Of a stretch of 59,569 nt of DNA, positions 1 through 7,631 are shown in pieces. Position 1 is the stretch's first letter; each line of letters begins with the position of its first letter. The position numbers and the translations under genes are program-made. Location of the stretch: assembly GCA_946540005.1 (NCBI GenBank), contig CAMNHY010000005.1, positions 1 through 59,569 of the forward strand, given 5' to 3'. Under the pieces are notes generated by a model that searched no databases, was not told the DNA's origin, and was given only the letters and a program-made list of their open reading frames with translations. The DNA comes from an uncultured Clostridium sp. Lineage in GTDB: Bacteria; Bacillota_I; Bacilli_A; Acholeplasmatales; Anaeroplasmataceae.

Positions 1-657
1 GTAGATAAAAATAAATGGTCTATTAAAGAAAATATAACATTAATTGTATTAGGTGTTGAGTTTATCATTCTACTTTTAAATATTTTATTGATTAATATTA
101 CATATAAAAAAATATATATTAGATGTAATAAAATAATAAATCCTGATTTATTTTTATTACAAGGAAAAGATTCATATAAAATTGTGAATGAATCTAATTA
201 TAAAACTAGTAGTGCACTTTTGTTCTCAAATGAAATTCATCATAAAGATGAAATGTTTAATGTTACTATAAGCGATATCACTTTAGTTAAAGATGAATTT
301 AATAGAAGCTATGCTAAATTATATAAATTTGAGACTAATAATAAATTTGTTAAACATTTTTTATTATCACGTTCTTTAAATATTTCAGGCTTTGATAAAT
401 ATATTAAAGAATCAATGGGAAATACTAACATTTATTATTCTGAAAATGATAGTATTGATATTGAAAAGATGAATGTAACATTTACATCAAATTTCTTTAT
501 TTCATTCATTGATTCAAATATTTATTTTATTGATTTCAATAAAAAGATATTTGAATTTGAAAAAGAAAAGCTTAACGATGAAAGATTTAAGTATTATATT
601 GATAAAGAAATAGAAGTTAGTAAAGATATATTTGAAAAATTAATTAAATTAAGTTAA
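1..657 (+). CDS. Unknown membrane-anchored protein, 5' end cut by window
   Basis: The reading frame is open from the first base, so the gene starts outside the window; the TTG near position 88 would fall inside a membrane helix and is unlikely to be the start. A hydrophobic helix lies at about residues 11-33 of the visible part (IVLGVEFIILLLNIL). It is followed by a roughly 185-residue soluble domain rich in Lys, Asn, Ile and Phe, with no motif I recognise. The topology suggests a single-pass or multi-pass membrane protein with a cytoplasmic or surface C-terminal domain. It ends with TAA, and a strong terminator follows at once, so it closes its own transcription unit and is not part of the iron operon downstream. 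Function unknown. Confidence 0.6.
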   Translation, partial: VDKNKWSIKENITLIVLGVEFIILLLNILLINITYKKIYIRCNKIINPDLFLLQGKDSYKIVNESNYKTSSALLFSNEIHHKDEMFNVTISDITLVKDEFNRSYAKLYKFETNNKFVKHFLLSRSLNISGFDKYIKESMGNTNIYYSENDSIDIEKMNVTFTSNFFISFIDSNIYFIDFNKKIFEFEKEKLNDERFKYYIDKEIEVSKDIFEKLIKLS

Positions 658-663
658 TATTAA

Positions 664-695
664 GCGTTCCAAGTTTATAGGAACGCGATTTTTTA
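664..695 (+). terminator. Rho-independent terminator
   Basis: A 7-bp stem GCGTTCC/GGAACGC (664-670 with 680-686), a 9-nt loop and a following T-rich run. It ends the unit of the preceding gene and isolates the feo promoter. Confidence 0.85.
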
Positions 696-716
696 TTATA
701 AAAAGAAAAAAATTAG

Positions 717-745
717 TTGAAACTAACTATATAAAGTAATATAAT
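717..745 (+). promoter_or_regulatory. Promoter of the feo operon
   Basis: A -35 box TTGAAA (717-722) and a -10 box TATAAT (740-745) are separated by exactly 17 bp. The expected transcription start is near 752, about 36 bp before the first feoA start codon. The -35 box sits inside a short palindrome TTAGTT-GA-AACTAA (713-726), which suggests regulator binding. Confidence 0.75.
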
Positions 746-749
746 CATA

Positions 750-775
750 TTAGAGTTAGTGCAGGCTAACCTTAA
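750..775 (+). promoter_or_regulatory. Inverted repeat at the feo start site, possible metalloregulator operator
   Basis: Imperfect arms TTAGAGTTAG (750-759) and CTAACCTTAA (766-775) flank a 6-bp centre; the inner GTTAG/CTAAC match exactly. The arms resemble half-sites of DtxR/IdeR-type boxes (TTAGGTTAG...CTAACCTAA), but the spacer is longer than the usual one base. The repeat covers the predicted transcription start and touches the ribosome binding site AAGGAGG (774-780), so it could be an operator or a leader hairpin. The iron-dependent role is inferred from the gene it precedes. Confidence 0.4.
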
Positions 776-787
776 GGAGGTAAAAGA

Positions 788-997
788 ATGCCACTAATTA
801 TTGCACCGCTAAATCAACCAGTTAAGGTTATAAAGATTTTAGCAGATGATAAAACAAAAAAACATTTAGAGTCATTAGGTATCACAATTAATAGTTTATT
901 AACTGTTGTGCAAAATAGTTCTAGCATTGTTGTAAAAGTTAAAGATGGACGTTTAGCTTTAGATGCTGGTTTAGCAACTAAAATTGTAGTTGCCTAA
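788..997 (+). CDS. feoA: FeoA-domain protein (first of two)
   Basis: A 69-residue SH3-like FeoA domain. FeoA proteins are small cytoplasmic partners of the ferrous iron transporter FeoB and are needed for or modulate uptake of Fe(II). The protein begins with PLIIAPLNQPVKVIKI and carries the typical KHLESLGI and a late hydrophobic strand, close to the whole length of the family. The ATG is preceded by a strong AAGGAGG (774-780) with 7-bp spacing. It is the first gene of an operon with a second feoA (13-bp gap), feoB and a Cys-rich membrane protein. Two FeoA proteins in tandem are common in Firmicutes; this one lacks the GxxRRRL segment seen in its neighbour, so the two have probably diverged in role. 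Confidence 0.8.
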   Translation: MPLIIAPLNQPVKVIKILADDKTKKHLESLGITINSLLTVVQNSSSIVVKVKDGRLALDAGLATKIVVA

Positions 998-1010
998 TTA
1001 GGAGGAAGTT

Positions 1011-1256
1011 ATGGAAATTAATTTAGATGAATTTTCGATTGGAACTGAAGGAACTATTGTAAAAGTATTAGGTGAAGGTAGAGTACGTAGAAGATTATTC
1101 GATATGGGTGTTACTCCAGGTGCTCAAGTATTACTTAAGAAAAAAGCTCCATTAGGTGATCCAATTGAGATTACAATTAGAGGTTATGAACTTACACTTA
1201 GAAAAGATGAAGCTCAACTTGTAATTTGTAATGTTAAAGAAGGGAGCGAGAAATAA
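1011..1256 (+). CDS. feoA: FeoA-domain protein (second)
   Basis: An 81-residue FeoA domain with the classic pattern GEGRVRRRLFDMGVTPGAQV followed by the strand pair DPIEITIRGYELTLRK. This is the more canonical of the two FeoA copies. It is a cytoplasmic SH3-fold protein expected to bind FeoB and support Fe(II) transport. It has its own RBS (AGGAGG about 1001-1006), and its stop codon overlaps the feoB start by one base (TAATG at 1254-1258), indicating translational coupling. Regulation is through the promoter and inverted repeat upstream of the first feoA. Confidence 0.9.
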   Translation: MEINLDEFSIGTEGTIVKVLGEGRVRRRLFDMGVTPGAQVLLKKKAPLGDPIEITIRGYELTLRKDEAQLVICNVKEGSEK

Positions 1257-3805
1257 TGAAACATTTTGCGTTAGCAGGTAACCCTAACTGTGGTAAAACC
1301 ACATTATTCAACGCTCTAACAGGTTCAACAGCACATGTAGGTAACTGGCCTGGTGTTACTGTTGATAAAAGAGAAGGACATTATAAGAAACTAGAAGAAG
1401 ATGCGTATATCGTTGACTTACCTGGTATTTATAGCTTATCACCATATACACCAGAAGAAGTAATTTCAAGAAACTATATTTTAGATGAACACCCAGACTG
1501 TGTTATTAATATTGTAGATGCTACAAATCTTGAGCGTAACTTATATTTAACTACTCAATTACTTGAAATGGATGTTCCTGTAGTAATTGCAGTAAATATG
1601 ATGGACGTTCTTGAGAAAAAAGGAGAAAAAATAGACGCAGAATCATTATCTAAAAAAGCTGGTGTTCCTGTTGTATTAATCTCAGCAGTTAAGGAAGACG
1701 GTATTGAAGAACTTATGAAAGTTGCTTATCAAGCAAGTCTTACAAAAAGAGAAGGTAAGACAGTGCTTGAAGGAACTGCATTAGTTCATTTAATAAAAGA
1801 TGTAAAAGCCGCATTTACAGGAATTGGTGTAGCACATCCTCTATTCCATGCATTAAAACTTATTGAAAATGATGAACTAGAAGTTGCTGCACATCCTGAC
1901 TTAGTAAATATAGTATCTGAATTTAAAAAAGGATATAAAGATGAAGTTTTTGGAGATGATTTAGAAGCTGTTACAGCTGATAGTAGATATAAATATATTT
2001 CTAAGAATTTCTCTAATGCTAAAACAAATAATAAAGAGAATGCAAGCGATGAAGTTGTGCTTACAAAGTCAGATAAAGCTGATAGAATATTAACAAATAG
2101 ATGGTTAGGTATTCCTATTTTCATTTTAATTCTATTCTTAATGTTCCATTTTACATTCTCAGAGAATTTCTTATTCTTTAAGCCATTGTTTGAAAAGAAT
2201 GGAGTTGCACCATTTGCTTCAGGAACAATGTTTGAAGGATTGTTCTATACAGATGCAGGTATTAATTCACCTGGTGTAATTTTACAAAGCTTTGTTGTAA
2301 ACATTACAGATAAGTTAACAGATTTATGTCGTTCAGGATTGAGTAGTGCTCCAAGCTGGTTATCTGGATTTATTTGTGATGGATGTTTAGCAGGTATTTT
2401 CTCAGTATTATCATTCGTACCACAAATATTATTACTATTTGCATTCTTCTCAATTCTAGAAGACAGTGGTTATATGGCACGTGTAGCCTTTATCCTAGAT
2501 AGAATATTTAGAAAGTTTGGTTTATCTGGTCGCGCATTTATGCCAATGATTATGGGATTTGGATGTTCTGTTCCTGCGATGATTAATACTCGTACATTAT
2601 CAGATGATAATGAGAGAACTGCAACTATTCGTGTAATTCCTTTCTTCTCATGTGGTGCTAAATTACCAATTCTAACTGCTATTGCGGGTGGTATTGTATC
2701 ATATTTTAATTTTGGTAATGCCACATTAATTACATTAAGTATGTATTTACTTGGTATGATCACTGCAATTGTTGCAGTAATTCTTATGAGACATACTACT
2801 ATGCGTGGTAAGGTCGCTCCATTTATTATGGAATTACCTGCTTATCATAGACCTGGTATTAAGCCTCTATTATTACATGTATGGGATAAAGGAAAACATT
2901 TCATTAAAAAGGCATTTACTATTATCTTAGCTTCAACAATTCTTATTTGGTTCTTACAATCATTCACATGGAGCTGGCAATACATTGAACAAGTTGATAT
3001 TCAAGGTATAATTGATGAACTTGCTGCTTCAGATAAATGGAGTCAATATGTAGAATTAACTGATGATGCTGTTACATTAAGTGAAATTATTGTTGATGGT
3101 GAAGCTTATAATGTAATTAATGGCCTATCTCTTGAACAAAATCAAGAATTCTTTGCCGAGGCATATGATGAGTATTTAGCAATTGTTAATGCTCCTGGTT
3201 ATTTATCAACACAAGATTCAATTCTTGCTGGAATTGGTCAATTAGTTCAACCATTTGTTACTCCACTTGGATTTGGTTCACAACTAGGTAGAGAAGCTGG
3301 TTGGGTATTTGTTGTTGCTGCAGTAACAGGTTTAATCGCAAAAGAAAATGTTATTGCTACATTTGCTGTTTTAGCTGCAACTGTTGGTAAGACAATTCTT
3401 GCTAAAAATGTTACAGATGCATCTTCAATTAGTGAAATTTCATCTGCATTCCAAGAATTATATGAAGCTTCAATTGACACAGAAGAAGGTATTTCTGCTG
3501 CTAGTCAAATGATTAAAGCTACTGGTATTACAATTCCTGGATTAATCGCATTTATTGCATTCAACATGACTACTATTCCATGTTTTGCTGCTGTAGGTAC
3601 TGCTAAGGCTGAATCTAGCAAAGGCAAATTTGCAGGAACTCTTATTTTCTGGGTTGCTTGCTCATATGTTGTATCAATGTTAGTATACCTAATTGGTTCA
3701 TGGGCATGGACATTAGCTATAATTATTCCATTAATTGTTGCTGCATGCTTTGGTATTCATTTCTTTAATAAATATTTAGATAATAAGAAAGTAGCACAAG
3801 CATAA
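1256..3805 (+). CDS. feoB: Ferrous iron transport protein B
   Basis: FeoB, 849 residues, imports Fe(II) across the cytoplasmic membrane. The N-terminal G domain shows G1 GNPNCGKTT (8-16), G3 DLPG (54-57), G4 NMMD (114-117) and G5 SA (143-144). A helical GDI region follows to about 280. The membrane domain carries the two Gate-type regions, including GFGCSVPAMINTRTL and FFSCGAKLPI, with conserved Cys residues. An acidic stretch of roughly 65-70 residues (about 580-650, around DKWSQYVELTDDAV) interrupts the helices where shorter FeoB proteins have a brief loop; it probably faces outside. The gene overlaps feoA before it and the Cys-rich gene after it by one base each. Confidence 0.97.
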   Translation: MKHFALAGNPNCGKTTLFNALTGSTAHVGNWPGVTVDKREGHYKKLEEDAYIVDLPGIYSLSPYTPEEVISRNYILDEHPDCVINIVDATNLERNLYLTTQLLEMDVPVVIAVNMMDVLEKKGEKIDAESLSKKAGVPVVLISAVKEDGIEELMKVAYQASLTKREGKTVLEGTALVHLIKDVKAAFTGIGVAHPLFHALKLIENDELEVAAHPDLVNIVSEFKKGYKDEVFGDDLEAVTADSRYKYISKNFSNAKTNNKENASDEVVLTKSDKADRILTNRWLGIPIFILILFLMFHFTFSENFLFFKPLFEKNGVAPFASGTMFEGLFYTDAGINSPGVILQSFVVNITDKLTDLCRSGLSSAPSWLSGFICDGCLAGIFSVLSFVPQILLLFAFFSILEDSGYMARVAFILDRIFRKFGLSGRAFMPMIMGFGCSVPAMINTRTLSDDNERTATIRVIPFFSCGAKLPILTAIAGGIVSYFNFGNATLITLSMYLLGMITAIVAVILMRHTTMRGKVAPFIMELPAYHRPGIKPLLLHVWDKGKHFIKKAFTIILASTILIWFLQSFTWSWQYIEQVDIQGIIDELAASDKWSQYVELTDDAVTLSEIIVDGEAYNVINGLSLEQNQEFFAEAYDEYLAIVNAPGYLSTQDSILAGIGQLVQPFVTPLGFGSQLGREAGWVFVVAAVTGLIAKENVIATFAVLAATVGKTILAKNVTDASSISEISSAFQELYEASIDTEEGISAASQMIKATGITIPGLIAFIAFNMTTIPCFAAVGTAKAESSKGKFAGTLIFWVACSYVVSMLVYLIGSWAWTLAIIIPLIVAACFGIHFFNKYLDNKKVAQA

Positions 3806-4005
3806 TGAGTCCAATTGAAATAATTGTTATAATTTTAGCAGTTGTATTTGTTGGGTCTATATTTGGAATTAGAATATATAAATTAGTTACACATAAGCTT
3901 TCTGATGAATGCGATGATTGTAGATATCGTATGAAAAGGGCTGTAAAGAAATTTAAACGTGAACAAATGAAAAAGAAAAAAGAAGAATTAAAGGCTTCAA
4001 AATAA
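3805..4005 (+). CDS. FeoB-associated Cys-rich membrane protein
   Basis: A 66-residue protein with one N-terminal transmembrane helix (about 3-25), a CDDC motif at 36-39 and a very basic C-terminal tail rich in Lys. This matches the small Cys-rich membrane proteins that follow feoB in many Firmicutes, thought to help FeoB as a FeoC-like accessory, though their mechanism is not settled. It overlaps the feoB stop by one base (TAATG), so it is translationally coupled. The two cysteines could bind iron or another metal; that is inference. A terminator directly after it ends the operon. Confidence 0.8.
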   Translation: MSPIEIIVIILAVVFVGSIFGIRIYKLVTHKLSDECDDCRYRMKRAVKKFKREQMKKKKEELKASK

Positions 4006-4015
4006 TAAATATAAT

Positions 4016-4045
4016 CGACATTTTAAAATGTCGGTTTTATTTTTT
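4016..4045 (+). terminator. Terminator of the feo operon
   Basis: Perfect self-complementary stem CGACATTTTAAAATGTCG (4016-4033) followed by a T-rich run. Closes the feo transcription unit. Confidence 0.85.
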
Positions 4046-4060
4046 ATAGGTAAAGCTTTG

Positions 4061-4089
4061 TTGTTATATTTTTTGAACTAAGTTATAAT
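4061..4089 (+). promoter_or_regulatory. Promoter of the 4110 gene
   Basis: -35 TTGTTA (4061-4066) and -10 TATAAT (4084-4089), 17-bp spacing, just ahead of a GAGGAG ribosome binding site. Confidence 0.6.
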
Positions 4090-4109
4090 AAAAACGAGGA
4101 GACTAAATT

Positions 4110-5288
4110 ATGGATATTAAGGAACTTGAATTAGAAAATGAAAAATTAAAAAATATCATAAAAGGTCTAGATTTATATCGCGAACAAAAATTAAGAAGAG
4201 CTTTTGGTGAAATTCCTAATGAAGAATTGATTCAAGCTGTTAGAGAAAAACTATTCAGCGATCCTAATAGTGCTAGTCTAATTATAAATGCTTGTGGAAC
4301 TTCTTTTTTTAATGATGATTATGCATCAAGCATTTTAGTTCATGGTTCTATAATTGAAAACTATAGATTTAATCTAGCGCTTTTAAATGAAATGGTTGAC
4401 ATAAATAGTTTGGCTGAAAGTGAAGTCTTTGTATCAACTATTACAAAGCATAGTTTGATGCAAATAATCTCAATGTCAGAATGTTATGAATTTATGCCAT
4501 TCTCTCATTTTTATTATTGCCCTGTAGTAGGTAATATGTTTAGCTTAGCTTCTATTATAGAAAATAGAATAGAAAAACATTTAGATGATGAAAATATAAT
4601 TAAAGAACATAATTACCCACTTTTAAATACTTTATTACCATATATTAGTGAAGCATGTAATTCGTTATTATCCACTATATTATTATTTAGTCATAAATCA
4701 TATTCTCAGGCTGCGGTATCAATGAGAGGCTTTATTGAACAATTTATAATTATTGCCACTCTTGCTCATTATCCTAATACTATTTCTAAATTTATGCTAC
4801 ATAATGAACTAAAAGTAAAAGAAGAATTAGGTAAAGGTAAATATAAAAAAGAAATAGATGATTATTTAATAAGTCAAGATATAAACCCAACTAATATGAC
4901 CTTAAGAAGTAAATATATTGATTATGGTTGGATGGATTCTATCGATGAATTTAATTCTGACAAATCTAAAAAAATGTATAAACCAAAGACAATGGCTAAG
5001 TTAATTGGTTTAGAAAATTATTATGAATGGTATGCTGACTTATCTAATTATGTTCATTCTAATTTTTTATATATTAAAACTGATTGGAATAAATTTGTAA
5101 ATTTACAAATAGCTAGATTGTTAAATGTATTTGAAAAATTAGTAGATTTATATAAATGGTTAACAGGTTATAATTTTATCTATAAAGGAATTGATATGAT
5201 TAAATACATTACAGATTTAGATAAAATGTATACAGGTATAGAAAATAAGACATTGTTTAATTATGATTTTATGCTAGAAAAGAAATAA
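4110..5288 (+). CDS. Uncharacterised helical protein, weakly DUF5677/HEPN-like
   Basis: A 392-residue, mainly helical soluble protein with no signal peptide or clear membrane helix. An N-terminal coiled coil (LELENEKLKNIIKG) precedes an AFGEIPNEELIQAV segment. In the second half the pattern RGFIEQF, then later LSNYVHSNF, recalls the R...E and Y..YVHS helices of DUF5677-type or HEPN-related proteins, but the match is weak and I cannot confirm a catalytic site. It has its own promoter, a GAGGAG ribosome binding site and a terminator, so it is a single-gene unit. The convergent gene downstream shares the terminator. Role unknown; a stress or RNA-related function would be a guess. Confidence 0.55.
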   Translation: MDIKELELENEKLKNIIKGLDLYREQKLRRAFGEIPNEELIQAVREKLFSDPNSASLIINACGTSFFNDDYASSILVHGSIIENYRFNLALLNEMVDINSLAESEVFVSTITKHSLMQIISMSECYEFMPFSHFYYCPVVGNMFSLASIIENRIEKHLDDENIIKEHNYPLLNTLLPYISEACNSLLSTILLFSHKSYSQAAVSMRGFIEQFIIIATLAHYPNTISKFMLHNELKVKEELGKGKYKKEIDDYLISQDINPTNMTLRSKYIDYGWMDSIDEFNSDKSKKMYKPKTMAKLIGLENYYEWYADLSNYVHSNFLYIKTDWNKFVNLQIARLLNVFEKLVDLYKWLTGYNFIYKGIDMIKYITDLDKMYTGIENKTLFNYDFMLEKK

Positions 5289-5318
5289 ACGAAGGAAATT
5301 ATTATCCTTCGTTTTTTA
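5288..5318. terminator. Bidirectional terminator between convergent genes
   Basis: Stem AACGAAGGA/TCCTTCGTT (5288-5296 with 5305-5313), 8-nt loop, T-run on the forward side and T-rich sequence on the reverse side. It serves both the 4110 gene and the reverse-strand gene ending at 5302. Confidence 0.8.
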
Positions 5319-5733
5319 CTTTATGATTAAATTTATAACCTACTTCTTTTGGATCATATTCAAAAAGACCAGCCATAGCTTTTTCATCTTCACTCATATC
5401 ACATTTATCTATGTAGGAATGAATAAATGAAATATCATCTTCGGTTAAATCAATGTATGTATTATTTTCATTTTTTAAGAATAATACATTACCAAATAAA
5501 ATACGCTCACAAGGAATTGGATTATCCTCATTTACTACAAATATATTTGGCTCTAAACCTGATTCAAATGAAAGAGGATTAGATAAGACAACTATATTTC
5601 TTTTACTAAATTCATTATTCATTACTATTGGCTCAAATTTAGTGCCAAGAAAAGAAATAAAAGAATTTTCTATTGGTTCAATTTGAGAAGAATATTCTTT
5701 TGAACCTGTTTTTTTAATTACTGCTAAAACCAT
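5302..5733 (-). CDS. Uncharacterised protein, possibly DUF3846-like
   Basis: About 143 residues, soluble, acidic. I chose the ATG at 5733 because the ribosome binding site AGAAGG lies 8 bp before it; a GTG three codons earlier would abut that site. The middle (FVVNEDNPIPCERILFGNVLFL) loosely resembles DUF3846 proteins, where a nucleotide- or signal-like beta domain has the order hydrophobic-strand, N-E, short loop, N-R, G. The C-terminus carries a DLTEDDISFIHSYI helix. The resemblance is weak and function is unknown. It is a single gene convergent with the 4110 gene. Confidence 0.5.
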   Translation of the reverse strand: MVLAVIKKTGSKEYSSQIEPIENSFISFLGTKFEPIVMNNEFSKRNIVVLSNPLSFESGLEPNIFVVNEDNPIPCERILFGNVLFLKNENNTYIDLTEDDISFIHSYIDKCDMSEDEKAMAGLFEYDPKEVGYKFNHKVKNEG

Positions 5734-5800
5734 ATAAAACACCTTCTAAAACTATTGTATCATAAATAAAAAATAATGTAATAAGATATTGAAAATAATA

Positions 5801-5835
5801 TGAAAACACTATCATTTTAATTGAAAACACTTTCA
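5801..5835 (+). promoter_or_regulatory. Two tandem cre-like operators
   Basis: TGAAAACACTATCA (5801-5814) and TGAAAACACTTTCA (5822-5835) are near-identical 14-mers, 21 bp apart (two helical turns). Each fits the CcpA catabolite-response consensus TGWAANCGNTNWCA at all positions except the central G. They end 12 bp upstream of a -35 box, the placement expected for activation. Another LacI-family regulator could equally bind them. Confidence 0.45.
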
Positions 5836-5847
5836 AGCAATTTTTTG

Positions 5848-5875
5848 TTGAACTTTACATTATTATGAGTAAAAT
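5848..5875 (+). promoter_or_regulatory. Promoter of the 31-residue peptide gene
   Basis: -35 TTGAAC (5848-5853) and -10 TAAAAT (5870-5875), 16-bp spacing. A perfect 6-6-6 inverted repeat GTTGAT...ATCAAC (5883-5900) sits on the predicted start of the transcript, as a repressor site or a 5' hairpin. Confidence 0.55.
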
Positions 5876-5929
5876 AATTAATGTTGATAAAGTAATCAAC
5901 AAAAAAATATATATAAAAGGAGGAATTTA

Positions 5930-6025
5930 ATGGAGTCAAAAAAGACAGTAAAGGCTACAAAGGGATTTTCATCTTGGTTAGAGTCATTAATCGAAGCTCT
6001 AGTATATCCTAGAATTGATGAATAA
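5930..6025 (+). CDS. 31-residue small peptide gene
   Basis: A short open frame encoding MESKKTVKATKG followed by FSSWLESLIEALVYPRIDE. It has an ideal ribosome binding site AAGGAGG (5917-5923) six bases before the ATG, its own promoter, tandem operator-like repeats upstream and a terminator downstream at 6153-6178. The N-terminal third is basic; the rest forms a potential amphipathic helix with Trp16 and ends acidic. No known family is recognised. The combination of a perfect Shine-Dalgarno and dense regulation argues that it is a real small protein or leader peptide, but coding by such a short frame cannot be proved from one sequence. Confidence 0.5.
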   Translation: MESKKTVKATKGFSSWLESLIEALVYPRIDE

Positions 6026-6152
6026 TTCAAAATTGAAATAAAAATGAAAAAGTCGGAACAAAAAAGTAAGCCTAACGTAAGATAAAATACTCGAGTTATC
6101 TTGCACATGTTATGTAATCGAGCGAAATAAAAATTTGAACAATATATCAAGG
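6026..6152 (+). other. Transcribed spacer with possible RNA structure
   Basis: Lies between the small peptide gene and its terminator. GTAAGATAA (6077-6085) can pair with TTATCTTGC (6096-6104). The hairpin loop holds CTCGA (6090-6094), which is complementary to TCGAG (6118-6122), so an H-type pseudoknot is possible. No known RNA family is recognised. There is no open frame with a ribosome binding site here. Confidence 0.25.
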
Positions 6153-6178
6153 AAGTTATGGTTTTCATAACTTTTTTT
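6153..6178 (+). terminator. Terminator of the small peptide transcript
   Basis: Perfect stem AAGTTATG/CATAACTT (6153-6160 with 6166-6173), 5-nt loop, run of seven T. Confidence 0.9.
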
Positions 6179-6205
6179 GTTTATATAGGAATTTAATGAT
6201 ATAAT
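6177..6205 (+). promoter_or_regulatory. Promoter of the GGDEF-phosphatase pair
   Basis: -35 TTGTTT (6177-6182) and -10 TATAAT (6200-6205), 17-bp spacing; it begins in the T-run of the preceding terminator. Confidence 0.55.
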
Positions 6206-6250
6206 AAATATGAAAAGAAGTTTACATTGAAAAAGAAAAGAGATGATTTT

Positions 6251-7204
6251 ATGAATTTTCCAAAGGGTTTTCCAAAAGAAGTTTTTTTAGAAATGATTTG
6301 TAATGAACTCGCCACATTAATGGGATATAGTGATTTTGATTCTTTAAATAAAAATGCAGATTTTATTTGTGTTAATTTAAATAATAATAAAATTTTACAG
6401 ACATATATTGAACTAAATAGCCCAGTTAGAAAATTATCATTAACTCATGAAAAGAATTTTGATAGTATGATAAAGGCTATTGCCTACGCAAGAATTATAC
6501 CATCTGATGTTGATGTGTTTATTGAATATTTTAATAGAGATAACTTAATTAATAAATTTGAACAAGGAATTAATTATGGTAATTTAGCTTTTATGGCTAT
6601 TAAAAATGAAAAATATGTTTGGGTTCATGCTACTTATGTGATTCATAAAGTTGATGATATATATGTTTTATATTGTTATTTTTATGAATTTGATAACTAT
6701 CAAAAGAGAATGGATAAAATTAAAAATATGGCAGAAGTTGATCAATTAACTAATGTCTATAATAGATATATGTTAGAAAAGGTTCTTGATAAATTTATAA
6801 ATCAAGATCTAAATACTTCTGGTGCTATAGCGTTAATGGATATAGATGATTTTAAATATGTTAATGATACATTTGGCCATGTTAAAGGCGATGATGTATT
6901 AAAAAAGACTGCAAATAAATTATTAAAGATATTTAATCATGATTATGAATATGTATTTAGATTTGGTGGAGATGAATTTGTTGTATTATCAACATCTCCA
7001 TCTGAAAGTTTTTTAGATAAATTAAAATTATTTATAAAAGATCCAATTTTTATAAATGATCATAAAATTACTAATTCTATTGGATATTTAAAAATACATT
7101 CAAAGAAATGTGATAAAAATGCTATAATTAGTAAGGCTGATGAAGCTTTATATAAATCAAAAAGAAATGGAAAAAATAGAATTAGTGAATATTTAGGTTG
7201 TTAA
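6251..7204 (+). CDS. Diguanylate cyclase (GGDEF domain protein)
   Basis: About 317 residues. The C-terminal half is a GGDEF domain: DQLTNVYNR start, DIDDFKYVNDTFGH metal-binding strand, and the intact active site RFGGDEFVVLS. Such enzymes make cyclic di-GMP from two GTP. The usual inhibitory I-site RxxD five residues before GGDEF is absent (HDYE there), so product inhibition at that site is unlikely. The N-terminal 150 residues look like a single PAS-type sensor with no membrane helix, so the enzyme should be cytoplasmic. Start: the ATG at 6251 is preferred; a TTG at 6227 is also possible. The phosphatase gene follows after one base, so the two are co-transcribed. Confidence 0.85.
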   Translation: MNFPKGFPKEVFLEMICNELATLMGYSDFDSLNKNADFICVNLNNNKILQTYIELNSPVRKLSLTHEKNFDSMIKAIAYARIIPSDVDVFIEYFNRDNLINKFEQGINYGNLAFMAIKNEKYVWVHATYVIHKVDDIYVLYCYFYEFDNYQKRMDKIKNMAEVDQLTNVYNRYMLEKVLDKFINQDLNTSGAIALMDIDDFKYVNDTFGHVKGDDVLKKTANKLLKIFNHDYEYVFRFGGDEFVVLSTSPSESFLDKLKLFIKDPIFINDHKITNSIGYLKIHSKKCDKNAIISKADEALYKSKRNGKNRISEYLGC

Positions 7205-7205
7205 A

Positions 7206-7631
7206 ATGAAAAAAATTGCGTTTATATGTCATGGAAATATTTGTAGAAGCGTAATGGCTGAATATATCTTTAAGGATTTATTAAAAAGACATAATATAAA
7301 TGATATTTATGTTGATTCATTTGCGGTATCAAATGAAGAAATAGGAAATCCTATTTATCCTTATGCAAAGGATTGCCTTCTTAAACATAATATAACCATT
7401 GGCAATCATAGAGCAAAAAAATTAAGTGTTTTAGATTATAATTCATTTGATGAATTTTATTATATGGATGATTCAAATAGAAGATATTTAGAAAATATAA
7501 AAAAAGATGATTCAAATAAATATCATAAGCTATTAGATAGAGATGTATCAGATCCTTGGTATACTAGAGATTTTGAAAAATGTTATCAAGATATAGTAGA
7601 AGGATTAAATAATATTATTAATAAATTATAA
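7206..7631 (+). CDS. Low-molecular-weight protein tyrosine phosphatase
   Basis: 141 residues, the full length of the family. The P-loop C-x5-R-S is present as CHGNICRS (Cys8 nucleophile, Arg14), and the general acid loop DPWY is at 116-119. The enzyme removes phosphate from Tyr (or phospho-Arg in some Bacilli, as in YwlE) through a phospho-cysteine intermediate. The canonical loop is C-x-G-N-[IV]-C-R-S; here a His follows the nucleophile. It is coupled to the diguanylate cyclase with a one-base gap. A shared role in signalling is plausible but not shown. No tyrosine kinase gene is seen in the window. Confidence 0.9.
   Translation: MKKIAFICHGNICRSVMAEYIFKDLLKRHNINDIYVDSFAVSNEEIGNPIYPYAKDCLLKHNITIGNHRAKKLSVLDYNSFDEFYYMDDSNRRYLENIKKDDSNKYHKLLDRDVSDPWYTRDFEKCYQDIVEGLNNIINKL

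Noticed and set aside
5896-6168. A reverse-strand 90-codon frame opposite the small peptide gene.
   Set aside because: No ribosome binding site; its sequence overlaps the terminator hairpin and the peptide gene, and it is composed of hydrophobic low-complexity residues.
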